DNA from: an uncultured Bacteroidales bacterium
GTDB taxonomy: Bacteria > Bacteroidota > Bacteroidia > Bacteroidales > FEN-979
DNA: 34,510 bases
Reading direction: 5' to 3'
Assembly (NCBI GenBank): GCA_903885595.1
Contig: CAISJJ010000428.1
Coordinates: 1-34,510 of the forward strand
Positions 15,846-24,247 of this stretch are shown in pieces. Every line of letters starts with the position of its first letter. Position 1 is the stretch's first letter. A program made the translations under genes and the position numbers. Under the pieces are notes generated by a model. The model ran no database searches. It saw only the letters and a program-made list of their open reading frames with translations, and was not told where the DNA came from.

Positions 15846-16613
15846 TTAACCCTGCCCATCTTTGACAATAGTTATCCTCATGAACATTGAAAATTGTTTT
15901 GATATAACTGGAAGCAGGTTATCAAGAAATCTTATGAAGGAATATGTAAAATCAGGCAGCAATTGCCGATAGGTAAGCCCGCCACTCAACAGATACAACA
16001 GAGGATTTTGATATATAACATTTTCTATATTAAGATAAGGAAATTGTTCCTGGAACCGTGATTTGTCGCGTATAAAAACAATCCATGGAAGAGCGCCATT
16101 TGCACCACTTAAAGGTCCTTCAACCGATATTTTCCAGCCTGCTTTTGTATCAAATGGTTCATGATGGAAGTTACGATAGACAAAGCGACCCCAAAGGCTA
16201 TTTGCCGGTTCTATCATGACCATCTTTCCTCCGACCTTAAGGACGCGGGTTGCCTCTGACATAAAAAGGTTACTGTCAGGGATGTGATGAAATGTATCAA
16301 TCATAAAGATGCCGCTTACGCTATTGTTTTCAAATGGCATGTTCAAAGCGGAGAAGGTTAGATCATTAGAGGGCTGGGGAATGATATCCGAACAAAGTAT
16401 TTTAGGTTCTATATTTTTTAAAAAACCTGCACCGGAACCTAATTCGATCAAGAGTCCTTTTGGAAGGTTCTTTACTTCTGAAGTTATCTGATGATACCAT
16501 TGCTCATAAAGTAATCGAAGGAACTTCTTTTCCTCTATGATCCTCTTATGAATTGGAGTCCGGCTCGGAGAATCTATCGGATATTCAAATTTGTACTTAA
16601 GGCCCATCATCAT
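15846..16613 (-). CDS. class I SAM-dependent methyltransferase
   Basis: A 255-residue cytosolic protein with a Rossmann-type methyltransferase fold: motif I LIELGSGAGF near residue 55, the acidic loop (CSDI) at the end of strand 2, motif near SGIFMIDTFHHIPD (strand 4), and VLKVGGKMVMIEPA after it (Methyltransf_11 type). The C-terminal ~100 residues are hydrophobic, aromatic and positively charged and may bind a lipid-linked or polyprenyl substrate. Glycan clusters often carry such enzymes, which methylate sugars or lipid carriers, but the substrate is not visible. The start could be any of three ATGs in a row. It lies downstream of the membrane glycosyltransferase gene on the same strand and shares its AT-rich composition. 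Confidence 0.8.
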   Translation of the reverse strand: MMMGLKYKFEYPIDSPSRTPIHKRIIEEKKFLRLLYEQWYHQITSEVKNLPKGLLIELGSGAGFLKNIEPKILCSDIIPQPSNDLTFSALNMPFENNSVSGIFMIDTFHHIPDSNLFMSEATRVLKVGGKMVMIEPANSLWGRFVYRNFHHEPFDTKAGWKISVEGPLSGANGALPWIVFIRDKSRFQEQFPYLNIENVIYQNPLLYLLSGGLTYRQLLPDFTYSFIRFLDNLLPVISKQFSMFMRITIVKDGQG

Positions 16614-16725
16614 ATTTTATATTCCTGTGACCTTAACGTGCAATTATCATCAAAGGAAATTGCATTTTTACCCGGAGAAATCATCGTTCGTCATTAATCA
16701 GTCATCAGTGTTTATTAATGGGGAT

Positions 16726-18261
16726 TCACTCTTCGATCAGATATTTTTCTTCGGAAATATATTTTAACCTAAAAATCGTGGTGTATTCCCGGATAGCTTC
16801 CCCTGTTGAAATGAAATACAAATTCTTATTAAACTTTCTCAGGGAATCAAGACTCACTGGAGTTTGCCAGTCATGTAGTTTCTTTGACCAGTAATCATAA
16901 AAGTATTGTTTGCCATAAATATTTTCTAAAACTACGGCATGCTTTTTTTTTGCATAATCATCTCCAATACTTAATGCAAATAATTGCGATGAACATTGAT
17001 ACGCATAAATATTAATAAAGTCAGATTTGCTGTTTGAAATGTTTTCTATCTTGATTATTTTCTTGTGGTTTTGATAACTGTAAATGATGCGAATATTGAA
17101 TAAAAACAGCAAAATCACTACTGGAATGATAAGGAGATTTCTGTGCATTTTTTTAAGACCAGCCATCTGGAACATAATGAACAGGTTCATTGCAATGGTC
17201 GGGATTACCGGAATCAGGTAGTGCAACCTGAAATGCTTGAAAACCATCACAAATGAAATCAACTGTACAAGAACAAATACAATCAGTATTTTTAAATTCC
17301 GGTCGTACTTTTTCCTGCTGATTTGAATTGCAATTATTATTATTGAAAGTAGAACGACCCAAATGATAAAAGGTTGGTGTCTGATGGTAAAATACATATT
17401 TTCGAAAAACCGGGTTGCATTAATAATTTCCTTCGTTCCATTCCCGTAATAACCTGAATGAAAGGCTATGTTTTTTAACCAGCGAAGAAATGCGATATAT
17501 CGGTCTGAAATTGGCAGGGTGAAAACCACGAATGCAAATAAAGCTGATGTTATGTAAATGATTTTTTCTTTGAGTTTATTAATAAATAGTAAAGGAATTA
17601 TTACCAGAGGAATTGAATTTATTTTGGTGGCGATACAAAAACCAATAATAATACCGAATAATAGCACGTACCGGTATGAATAATACTCTTTCTTTATGTT
17701 GGTATGGTTAGAGATTGATTTGTCAGCAGAAGTAGCAGAATAGTAATTTCGCAAGAATACCATCATTAAAAGAATTACTGCTCCCAGCAGGACAGGTTCG
17801 GGCTTTACCTCGTAAAACGCATGTCTCAGTAGTATTTCGTTGAGAGTAAACGATTGAAAGAGTAACCCATAGGTGATTTCAGAACTTAATTTATAAAATA
17901 CAATGCCAGAGAGAAAGATCAATAAACAATTAATTAGGGTGAACGTCCATGCAATGCATTTTAAGTAGTATTCCGGATTATGAAGGAGGTCTGATTGAAG
18001 CGAATCATCTGGATTTCTAAATTCATAAACGATTTTAATAATTATTGCTGAGGATACCTGTACGGTTGTCCCCGGATGATCGATGTGCCCGATATTGCCC
18101 CCTGTAGTCGCAAGATTTAACCCGTTTAATAGATATGCATAGGACGGATCATACTTTCCTTTCCAGAATTCCGTCTGACCTGTGTAAAAAATATTGATCA
18201 ATATTATGGTTGGCACAAGCAGCAGGATAGCAATCCTGGCTCTAAAAAATATTGTTTTCAT
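16726..18261 (-). CDS. polytopic glycosyltransferase-like membrane protein (GT39/ArnT-like)
   Basis: About 511 residues with an N-terminal transmembrane helix (residues 10-25) and about ten more. The first periplasmic loop carries YDPSYAYLLNGLNL, then GHIDHPGTTVQ, the acidic first-loop arrangement typical of GT-C mannosyltransferase-like proteins (PMT/ArnT superfamily), which use a polyprenyl-phosphate sugar donor. The C-terminal soluble part (about 400-511) probably faces the periplasm. I start at ATG 18261 (MKTIFFRAR); a TTG at 18276 would add five residues. It is visibly more AT-rich than the flanking genes, which hints at separate acquisition. It is divergent from the carbamoyltransferase gene and probably transcribed with the methyltransferase. 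Confidence 0.7.
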   Translation of the reverse strand: MKTIFFRARIAILLLVPTIILINIFYTGQTEFWKGKYDPSYAYLLNGLNLATTGGNIGHIDHPGTTVQVSSAIIIKIVYEFRNPDDSLQSDLLHNPEYYLKCIAWTFTLINCLLIFLSGIVFYKLSSEITYGLLFQSFTLNEILLRHAFYEVKPEPVLLGAVILLMMVFLRNYYSATSADKSISNHTNIKKEYYSYRYVLLFGIIIGFCIATKINSIPLVIIPLLFINKLKEKIIYITSALFAFVVFTLPISDRYIAFLRWLKNIAFHSGYYGNGTKEIINATRFFENMYFTIRHQPFIIWVVLLSIIIIAIQISRKKYDRNLKILIVFVLVQLISFVMVFKHFRLHYLIPVIPTIAMNLFIMFQMAGLKKMHRNLLIIPVVILLFLFNIRIIYSYQNHKKIIKIENISNSKSDFINIYAYQCSSQLFALSIGDDYAKKKHAVVLENIYGKQYFYDYWSKKLHDWQTPVSLDSLRKFNKNLYFISTGEAIREYTTIFRLKYISEEKYLIEE

Positions 18262-18289
18262 GTTATTTACGCTCAATGACCCGGTTGTT

Positions 18290-18297
18290 TATATTTG
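18290..18297 (+). promoter_or_regulatory. -7 box TATATTTG for the carbamoyltransferase operon
   Basis: TATATTTG followed by CAGG matches TAnnTTTG exactly and lies 22 bp before the ATG at 18319. The upstream part of this promoter must fall within or beside the start of the divergent membrane-protein gene, because only 57 bp separate the two start codons. Confidence 0.6.
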
Positions 18298-18318
18298 CAG
18301 GTACAAAATAGGTAATCA

Positions 18319-20007
18319 ATGAATGTACTGGGTATTCATATCGGTCACGACAGCAGCGCAGCACTAATCATTGACGGAAAGATTTTCGCCGATGTGGCAG
18401 AAGAACGTTTCAGAAGGATAAAACATTACGCCGGACTTCCCATTCAATCCATTAAATATTGTTTGGAATCGGCTGACATTACCATTAATAAAATCGATGT
18501 TATTGCCATATCTGGAAAAAACCTGTCACGCTATCATAAATTTCTATTAAACCTTGATGAGGAATCCGATACAACCGTGAAATTTCACGGTTCCCCGAAA
18601 ATAGCACAGTTTATCACGGGTGAAGCTTTTATTAAACCACCGTTTTATATCAAGGGGTTTTACCCGGACTGGAGCAAAACAACACTGATCAACGTTGAAC
18701 ATCACCTTGCCCATGCGGCATCGGCATATTACACAAGCGGGATCGCTGAGAAACAGCTCATTGTAACCATTGACGGAGCCGGCGACCATTTTTCAACCTG
18801 CATATGGCGCGGAGAGGAAAATGCGATCACCCCACTGGAAAAGAATCCTACAACCGGGTCACTTGGATGGTTTTACAGCAATGTCACCGAAGCGCTTGGT
18901 TGGTGTCATGGCGATGGTGAAGGGAAGACCATGGGGCTGGCCCCCTACGGAAGCACTTCAAAAACAAGAGGCGTAATGGATGGGTTTTATCCGATATACG
19001 AAAGCGGAAAACTTGTGAAACCCTATGATTTTGGCAGGGCTTTCATGTGGAATGAAGATGGATCTTTGCAATGGCATTTTGATGATGCCTATAAAATTAA
19101 AAAGCTGGTCGATCAGTTCGGACCTGAAAATATTGCGGCTGAAGCCCAGCGGATACTGGAGGAACAGGTCTTTCAGATCGTATTTCCATGGATGGAAAAG
19201 GAGAACACGCAAAATCTTTCCTGTGCCGGCGGGGTGTTTCTGAACGTCAAGCTTAACCAGCGTATCCGGGAGTCTGGCAAGGTCAGAAAGCATCACATTT
19301 ATCCAAATGCAGGCGATGCTGGTCTGGCAGCAGGTGCGGCCCTCTATGCTTATTTTTTAAAAAATCCTGGCGCTGATATTCCAATCTATGACAACCCATA
19401 TCTTGGGCCTGAGTATGGTGACCAGGAAATTTTAGCCATCCTTCAGTCCAGAAATCTGAAATACAGGAAAACTGGAAATGTAGTTGATTTCGTGGCCGGT
19501 GAACTTGCATCCGGGAAGATAGTCGCCTGGTTCCAGGGAAGGATGGAGAGCGGGCCAAGGGCCCTGGGTAACAGGTCCATTTTAATGAGTCCGCTCAAAG
19601 CGGAGAACAAGGATATACTTAACTCACGGGTAAAATTCAGGGAACCCTTTCGGCCCTTCTGCCCATCCATCTTATATGAAAAAAAAGATGACTACCTCGA
19701 AAATGCCGGCGATGAATTGTTCATGATCACCTCCTTCAACTGCATCCCTTCCAAAAGGTTGGCCATCCCCGCGGTCGTTCATGCCGATTTTACGTTGCGT
19801 CCGCAACTGGTAAAAAAAGAGTGCAACCCGAAATTCTGGGAATTGATCCATGCCTTTGGCAACCTGACGGGGGAATATGTCTTGCTGAACTCCTCCATGA
19901 ACATCATGGGAGAACCGATCGTCAACCATCCGCGCGAAGCCATCCGGTGCTTCTTCGACAGCGGGATCGACCTCCTGGTGATGAATGACTTCATCCTGGA
20001 AAAATAG
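18319..20007 (+). CDS. NodU/CmcH-family carbamoyltransferase
   Basis: A 562-residue cytosolic enzyme of the carbamoyltransferase family (NodU, CmcH, TobZ), which transfers a carbamoyl group from carbamoyl phosphate, through carbamoyl-adenylate, to a hydroxyl group. N-terminal Kae1-like domain: LGIHIGHDSSAAL at the start, the EERFRRIKH segment, the metal-binding EHHLAHAASAYY with His128, His129 and His132, and the TIDGAGDH turn. C-terminal YrdC-related domain: SCAGGVFLNVKLN, then GRMESGPRALGNRSIL and FREPFRPFCPSIL. NodU in rhizobia carbamoylates Nod factor sugar; here the GT10 gene 21 bp downstream and surrounding glycosyltransferases suggest carbamoylation of a sugar in the surface glycan. 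Its length is close to the family norm. No truncation seen. Confidence 0.92.
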   Translation: MNVLGIHIGHDSSAALIIDGKIFADVAEERFRRIKHYAGLPIQSIKYCLESADITINKIDVIAISGKNLSRYHKFLLNLDEESDTTVKFHGSPKIAQFITGEAFIKPPFYIKGFYPDWSKTTLINVEHHLAHAASAYYTSGIAEKQLIVTIDGAGDHFSTCIWRGEENAITPLEKNPTTGSLGWFYSNVTEALGWCHGDGEGKTMGLAPYGSTSKTRGVMDGFYPIYESGKLVKPYDFGRAFMWNEDGSLQWHFDDAYKIKKLVDQFGPENIAAEAQRILEEQVFQIVFPWMEKENTQNLSCAGGVFLNVKLNQRIRESGKVRKHHIYPNAGDAGLAAGAALYAYFLKNPGADIPIYDNPYLGPEYGDQEILAILQSRNLKYRKTGNVVDFVAGELASGKIVAWFQGRMESGPRALGNRSILMSPLKAENKDILNSRVKFREPFRPFCPSILYEKKDDYLENAGDELFMITSFNCIPSKRLAIPAVVHADFTLRPQLVKKECNPKFWELIHAFGNLTGEYVLLNSSMNIMGEPIVNHPREAIRCFFDSGIDLLVMNDFILEK

Positions 20008-20028
20008 CCAAAAATCAGACCTTCGCAC

Positions 20029-20958
20029 ATGATAAAAATACATTCATGGGGATCATCCCTGACCGATACACCTTTCAGACAGGAAAAAGGGATTCAATAC
20101 TTTGTAAAGGAAGGGGTTAGCTTCACGGATGAAAGCGATGCGGACCTCATTATCAGCGGCAACCTGAAACAGCTTTTAGGCATCATGCTTCGTCATGGCA
20201 GGAACAAGAAGTATTTACTGTGGAGCACCGAGCCAAGGTGGTGCAAGCACTTTGAACCAAGGATCTCAAGTGACATACTGCCGGATTTTCATGTGATGAA
20301 CCTGTATACCGGGATATTCGACAATAATTACCTCCATCTGCCTGTTGGACCGGAAATTTCAACGTTCGACCGGCTCGGCGGGACCAGGGAAAAAAGGATC
20401 GTGTCGCTGATGACCTACCAATCGGGCCCTTTCTGGAAGTTCATGCACGACGGAACCGACCTGGACCTGTGCAACCTGAGGACCGAAATCGCGCTGGAGG
20501 GTCATCGCAGGGGCTGCCTCGACATCTACGGACGGGGCTGGCCCGGGAACATCGTCGTGGGAGAATCGCGGGCCACTGGATGGGAAGAGAAGAAAAGTGA
20601 CATCCTGAAGAAATATCACTTCAACCTCTGTTTTGAAAATACTAACTGGCCCTATTACTGCACCGAAAAAATATGGCATTCCATTCAGGGAGGATGCCTG
20701 CCTATTTACTATGGAAAATCCAATAAAATATACGAGGATTTTCCTGAAGACAGTTTTATTGATTACTGCAACTTTAACGATGCCGGTTTATTATTTGATT
20801 ATATCCTGGAAATGAAGCAGGATGAATTTGAGCGCCGCATGCAACTTTGCATCGAGGCATATAACAGGGCGCTCGCCAGGAAAACGGAAATAAAACCATA
20901 TAAAAAGATTCTGCAAAAGACGTTGTTAAAATTTCAATCAATCCTCTCGGCCGTCTGA
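20029..20958 (+). CDS. glycosyltransferase family 10 (fucosyltransferase-like)
   Basis: A 309-residue protein whose C-terminal half carries the GT10 donor-binding signature: FNLCFENTNWPYYCTEKIWH, then GCLPIYYG, and DFPEDSFIDYCNF, with the conserved FENT and TEKI elements. GT10 enzymes are inverting, metal-dependent and usually transfer fucose from GDP-fucose to the 3- or 4-hydroxyl of GlcNAc; the residues here do not by themselves prove fucose is the donor. Before it, the N-terminal part shows an acceptor domain with LLWSTEPRWCKHF. It lies 21 bp after the carbamoyltransferase gene on the same strand and is most likely co-transcribed with it; its stop codon is 13 bp from that of the converging GT2 gene. 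Confidence 0.88.
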   Translation: MIKIHSWGSSLTDTPFRQEKGIQYFVKEGVSFTDESDADLIISGNLKQLLGIMLRHGRNKKYLLWSTEPRWCKHFEPRISSDILPDFHVMNLYTGIFDNNYLHLPVGPEISTFDRLGGTREKRIVSLMTYQSGPFWKFMHDGTDLDLCNLRTEIALEGHRRGCLDIYGRGWPGNIVVGESRATGWEEKKSDILKKYHFNLCFENTNWPYYCTEKIWHSIQGGCLPIYYGKSNKIYEDFPEDSFIDYCNFNDAGLLFDYILEMKQDEFERRMQLCIEAYNRALARKTEIKPYKKILQKTLLKFQSILSAV

Positions 20959-20971
20959 CACTTCTTATTAT

Positions 20972-21733
20972 TCATTTTATGCGTTTTCTTGCAATCGCCT
21001 CCCGAAGAAGAGCAGTGTAGTCTTTGAGATGTCCTCTTTTATAGATGCCCATGTTTTGGTTGTGGATCCTGCGCTTCAGCACGATGTCATCGAGGATGCA
21101 ATGGGTCAGGCCAAGGTGACGGGCCCTGCTGAACCAATCGATGAATTCACCGATTTCAAGTTGTTCATTAAAAGGTCCGACACGCAGGAACTTCGCTCTT
21201 TCGATCAGCATGGCGCCGTGGGAGTAACCCGCCATGGTTGCCATCTCCTTCCGCAGATTACCCTGATATTCAGCAGGCAATTCGGGGCTGATGAACTGTT
21301 TGACCATTCCGAACACCATATCTGTTTTAGACTGACTTTCAAGGAACGAATGTTGAATCGATAATTTTTGCGGTGTCCATAGGTCGTCGGCATCCAGGAA
21401 GGCAAGGTACGCCCCCTTCGCAACCCGGATTCCGGTGTTCCGTGCCGCACCGGCGCCTTTGTTTTCCTGGCTGACAATCCTGACCCGGGGCACAAAATTA
21501 CCGGCAATTTCCAGGCTCTGGTCGGTCGAACCATCATCGACCACGATGACCTCCAACGGCTCCAGGGTCTGGGCAAGCACGCTTTCGATGGCTTCAGCCA
21601 GGTACTTCCCGCCATTGTAGACGGGGATGATCACACTGATGTCAGGGCTGTTCAAGTTTCTTAGGGTCTTATCTTTCGATTTGATGTTTTTATTGGCATA
21701 AAATGATGGAAAACGGCTTCTGGCGTTTTGCAT
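20972..21733 (-). CDS. GT2 family glycosyltransferase
   Basis: Cytosolic 253-residue GT-A glycosyltransferase. The nucleotide-binding start ISVIIPVYNGGKYL is preceded by about 30 polar residues; VVDDGSTD follows at about 66-73, AGAARNTG near 96-103 and the metal-binding LDADDLW at about 113-119, with a later FIDWFSRAR in the acceptor region and the RRIHNQNMG tail found in several GT2s here. As annotated it starts in the heptamer array and overlaps the preceding membrane-protein gene by 44 bp; a TTG at 21655 would start just ahead of the conserved fold and may be the true one. It is last in the - strand operon. The donor and acceptor are unknown. Confidence 0.88.
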   Translation of the reverse strand: MQNARSRFPSFYANKNIKSKDKTLRNLNSPDISVIIPVYNGGKYLAEAIESVLAQTLEPLEVIVVDDGSTDQSLEIAGNFVPRVRIVSQENKGAGAARNTGIRVAKGAYLAFLDADDLWTPQKLSIQHSFLESQSKTDMVFGMVKQFISPELPAEYQGNLRKEMATMAGYSHGAMLIERAKFLRVGPFNEQLEIGEFIDWFSRARHLGLTHCILDDIVLKRRIHNQNMGIYKRGHLKDYTALLREAIARKRIK

Positions 21734-23060
21734 TTTGCATTTTGCATTTTGATTCTGGCTTGTCCAGGTTAGGGTTGAGCAATAGAGGATCAGGATTGTT
21801 GCTAAAGTCGGAAAGTTTCACAGCAAAAATAAAAAGAACGGCCGGGTACAAATGAACGATCAGCCTGTTCAGGGAGGTTTCAAGGTGCCATTTCAAGTCG
21901 TGAGGGGTCACTATGTATGCTGATAAATAGATCATGAAGGTTGTTCCGATAATGATAAAAGACCCGGGAAGCCACCTCCATCTCACCAGGAGGAAAAACA
22001 GCATAACGGGAAGCAGGGGATATTCCGTGAGAACTACCCTGACCACTTTTCCAGCAAGGATCAAATACCTGCCAGGATCTGATATTTTGTGAATCGTATT
22101 GAACGTCAGGCCCGCTACCATATCATTGGCCGGAGCCAGGAACAGCTTGAATACACCCCAGGTTAGGATTACAATGATAAAGCCCGAAGTATATTTCCAT
22201 AAAAATCCCGGCTCCTTCCGAAACAATGCAAACGAATAAACGGATGAAATTATAAAGAAGACCATCCCTTCATTTTTCACCCACAGGCATGATGCGGCAA
22301 CAAAACCCAGGAAAAACAACAGGTTGGCTTTTCCTGTCAGGGCATCCTCCATCCTTTTGATAATGACAACCGTGAGAAGATAGAAAAATGCTAGCAGCAC
22401 ATCGGCATACTGGGAAGCGGCCAGGGCAATAAAATGGTTATCCAGGGCAATAAGCAAAGCTGAAAATATACCCGTGTATGGATCCTTGCATGCAGAAAAA
22501 AGCAATACCATGATGCCCGCCAGGGGCAATGCACCTACCATGACAGGCACAATGTAATGCATATTCCCGGCCGGTTTCCAGACCATGGCGATCAGGGAGG
22601 GCAACATCAGCGGGTAATCGGGATGCGACCAGCCATATTTCCCGGAAAAGAGCCTCGTCCAGTTATCGGAATAGTAAAGAAACTTTGCATGCGGGTTCCA
22701 TATCGCCCAACCATCCCATTCGCCCCAGGGAATCGAATATCTCAGGTAGTTCAAAAATGCAAACAGTAACAGCAGGATAAAGAAAAGACCGCTATGGCTC
22801 CATGCGGACCCGAACAAAGGGATTATTTTTCCCCTTAAAACCATTGCGGAAAATACGATGAAACCAGAAGCGGCCGTTGCAATGATTGCATTGTTAAAAT
22901 CCATGTGCAGTAACAGCAACCAGAAATAAAGCAACGCATGCAGGACCAGCGTCAGCGTCACTGCCAGCGTCCACCTGGCACCGCATGGTACAGCAGGTGT
23001 GAGAGGGTAGATTATGACCACGGAAAAGAAAATGCTGAATAGAAGCAATGCCAGGTTCAT
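21690..23060 (-). CDS. polytopic membrane protein, GT-C glycosyltransferase-like
   Basis: A 456-residue protein with roughly twelve transmembrane helices. After the first helices comes a periplasmic loop with the pattern IPWGEWDGWAIWNPHAKFLYY, with Trp-Asp-Gly-Trp and a nearby Asp typical of a family of GT39/ArnT-like membrane glycosyltransferases. A later SHPDYPLMLPS and a WVKNEGMVFF segment fit. It is probably a polyprenyl-phosphate-sugar-dependent transferase, although the family is poorly characterised. The last ~15 residues (KCKMQNAKRQKPF) are the translation of the heptamer array and look accidental. It starts with a 4-bp overlap (ATGA) with the 124-residue gene, which points to translational coupling, and overlaps the GT2 gene downstream. 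Confidence 0.65.
   Translation of the reverse strand: MNLALLLFSIFFSVVIIYPLTPAVPCGARWTLAVTLTLVLHALLYFWLLLLHMDFNNAIIATAASGFIVFSAMVLRGKIIPLFGSAWSHSGLFFILLLLFAFLNYLRYSIPWGEWDGWAIWNPHAKFLYYSDNWTRLFSGKYGWSHPDYPLMLPSLIAMVWKPAGNMHYIVPVMVGALPLAGIMVLLFSACKDPYTGIFSALLIALDNHFIALAASQYADVLLAFFYLLTVVIIKRMEDALTGKANLLFFLGFVAASCLWVKNEGMVFFIISSVYSFALFRKEPGFLWKYTSGFIIVILTWGVFKLFLAPANDMVAGLTFNTIHKISDPGRYLILAGKVVRVVLTEYPLLPVMLFFLLVRWRWLPGSFIIIGTTFMIYLSAYIVTPHDLKWHLETSLNRLIVHLYPAVLFIFAVKLSDFSNNPDPLLLNPNLDKPESKCKMQNAKRQKPFSIILCQ
21724..21751. repeat. 7-bp-period repeat at an overlapping gene junction
   Basis: Four heptamers read CGTTTTG, CATTTTG, CATTTTG and CATTTTG. The array encodes the 3' end of the membrane-protein gene and contains the ATG used for the following GT2 gene. 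Confidence 0.8.
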
Positions 23061-23431
23061 CTTGTCTTCAGTAACATGGAAGCCCTGAAATTCCTCTCGC
23101 CAGAAGTTGCAATAACCCTGTAAGGAATGGAATCCAACTGGGCAGGATTGGATGGAATGCGCAGGTCTTCGACAAACAGGATCGTATCCTGGTCCGGGGA
23201 CCGGGAGAGGATGACCGGGACCATCACAAATTGCGTACGGAAATATATTTCAAGCGATGGGTTATTGGAAATGAAGGAGATGCAGGTGTGGTTTCCGATC
23301 ATTGGTTGAAGCGGAGTTATAGCCTCCTGCAGGTCATCGGTCATTGTTCGTTTTCCCGGCAGGCGGATCAAATGGTGCAGAATCAGCACGCTCATGCACC
23401 CGATGGCCATGATGTACACAGCGATTTTCAT
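23057..23431 (-). CDS. small membrane-anchored hypothetical protein
   Basis: I do not recognise this 124-residue protein. It has an N-terminal hydrophobic helix (about residues 3-23, MKIAVYIMAIGCMSVLILHHLI) and then a soluble domain of about 95 residues with predicted alternating strands (TCISFISN, FVMVPVILS, TILFVEDLR, YRVIAT), most likely outside the membrane. There are two cysteines. It overlaps the next gene's start by 4 bp, so the two are co-translated, which suggests the domain works with the polytopic membrane protein, perhaps as its accessory soluble domain. It is the 40-bp-spaced successor of the GT8 gene. Confidence 0.65.
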   Translation of the reverse strand: MKIAVYIMAIGCMSVLILHHLIRLPGKRTMTDDLQEAITPLQPMIGNHTCISFISNNPSLEIYFRTQFVMVPVILSRSPDQDTILFVEDLRIPSNPAQLDSIPYRVIATSGERNFRASMLLKTR

Positions 23432-23471
23432 CTTCCCGGGTCGGTTTTAACCAGGTGCAGTGGATATGACA

Positions 23472-24209
23472 TTATTTCAATTTGTTCCACAGGTTATGAT
23501 AAAGCTTCCGGTAACCGGTATGGCTGCAATCCTGCAGCCAGGGTTTGCAAACTCCTGTAAAATGGACAATGACCTTCGGATGACAGGCCGGGTAACAGGG
23601 ATCCAGCGCATAATTGTACCTGACATCTTCAAGAAGGCATTTCAGGGTTACAGCGACATGCTGAAGATAATAATTCAGGTATCCCTGGTCCGACCCGTCA
23701 TAGCTGGAAGATGCAGGAATGTCTCCGAACACCATTCTCCAGTCGGTGTTGAGTGCATTCCCTTTGCATATCAATACCCCGGTGTTGATGATCATCTGCG
23801 GATCCAGATTCAGCTCATTCAGCTTCTCTTGGTAATAATGGGCGGCACCGTAGTCTCTTACAGCGATGAGGTCATGATCGGGGTATTCATTGGTTAAGAT
23901 GGGTGTTACATCTGAAAGTACCAGTACATCACTATCCAAAACAACGATCCTTTCATAAGGCAGTAAAAGGGACTCGTATTTCAGGCAAACTCCGGAGAAG
24001 AGATCCTGCCTTGTTGCAATATTTTTCCAGGAGACGTTGTCAACCTGGTGAAGGATAATCCAGGGATACAATGCTTTTGCTGCAGGATCATCTGTTAAGA
24101 TGATATAGTCGCAACTGACGGTGCAGTTTTGTCTGAATGATTTTAATGCTACCGAAGCCCCTGTAATGTAATTGCCATTTGCAAAACAACATATCGCAAA
24201 ACGCTTCAT
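23472..24209 (-). CDS. GT8 family glycosyltransferase
   Basis: A 245-residue retaining GT-A glycosyltransferase. It begins MKRFAICCFANGNYITGA, has the DxD motif VLDSDVLVL (Asp92-Ser-Asp94) for metal and nucleotide-sugar binding, and near its end VIVHFTGVCKPW, matching the HxxGxxKPW motif that closes the active site of GT8 enzymes such as LgtC and glycogenin. Donors in this family are usually UDP-glucose, UDP-galactose or UDP-glucuronate. The length is short but complete. It lies 38 bp after the PqqD gene in the same operon. The + strand reading frame over it is a shadow. Confidence 0.88.
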   Translation of the reverse strand: MKRFAICCFANGNYITGASVALKSFRQNCTVSCDYIILTDDPAAKALYPWIILHQVDNVSWKNIATRQDLFSGVCLKYESLLLPYERIVVLDSDVLVLSDVTPILTNEYPDHDLIAVRDYGAAHYYQEKLNELNLDPQMIINTGVLICKGNALNTDWRMVFGDIPASSSYDGSDQGYLNYYLQHVAVTLKCLLEDVRYNYALDPCYPACHPKVIVHFTGVCKPWLQDCSHTGYRKLYHNLWNKLK

Positions 24210-24247
24210 TTTCAGTTGGTTCTCCAGGGCATCCTCTCTTTGATCAG

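Noticed and set aside
23460..23897. 145-codon + strand frame over the GT8 gene
   Set aside because: The opposite strand carries a complete GT8 enzyme with DxD and HxxGxxKPW motifs, so this is a shadow.
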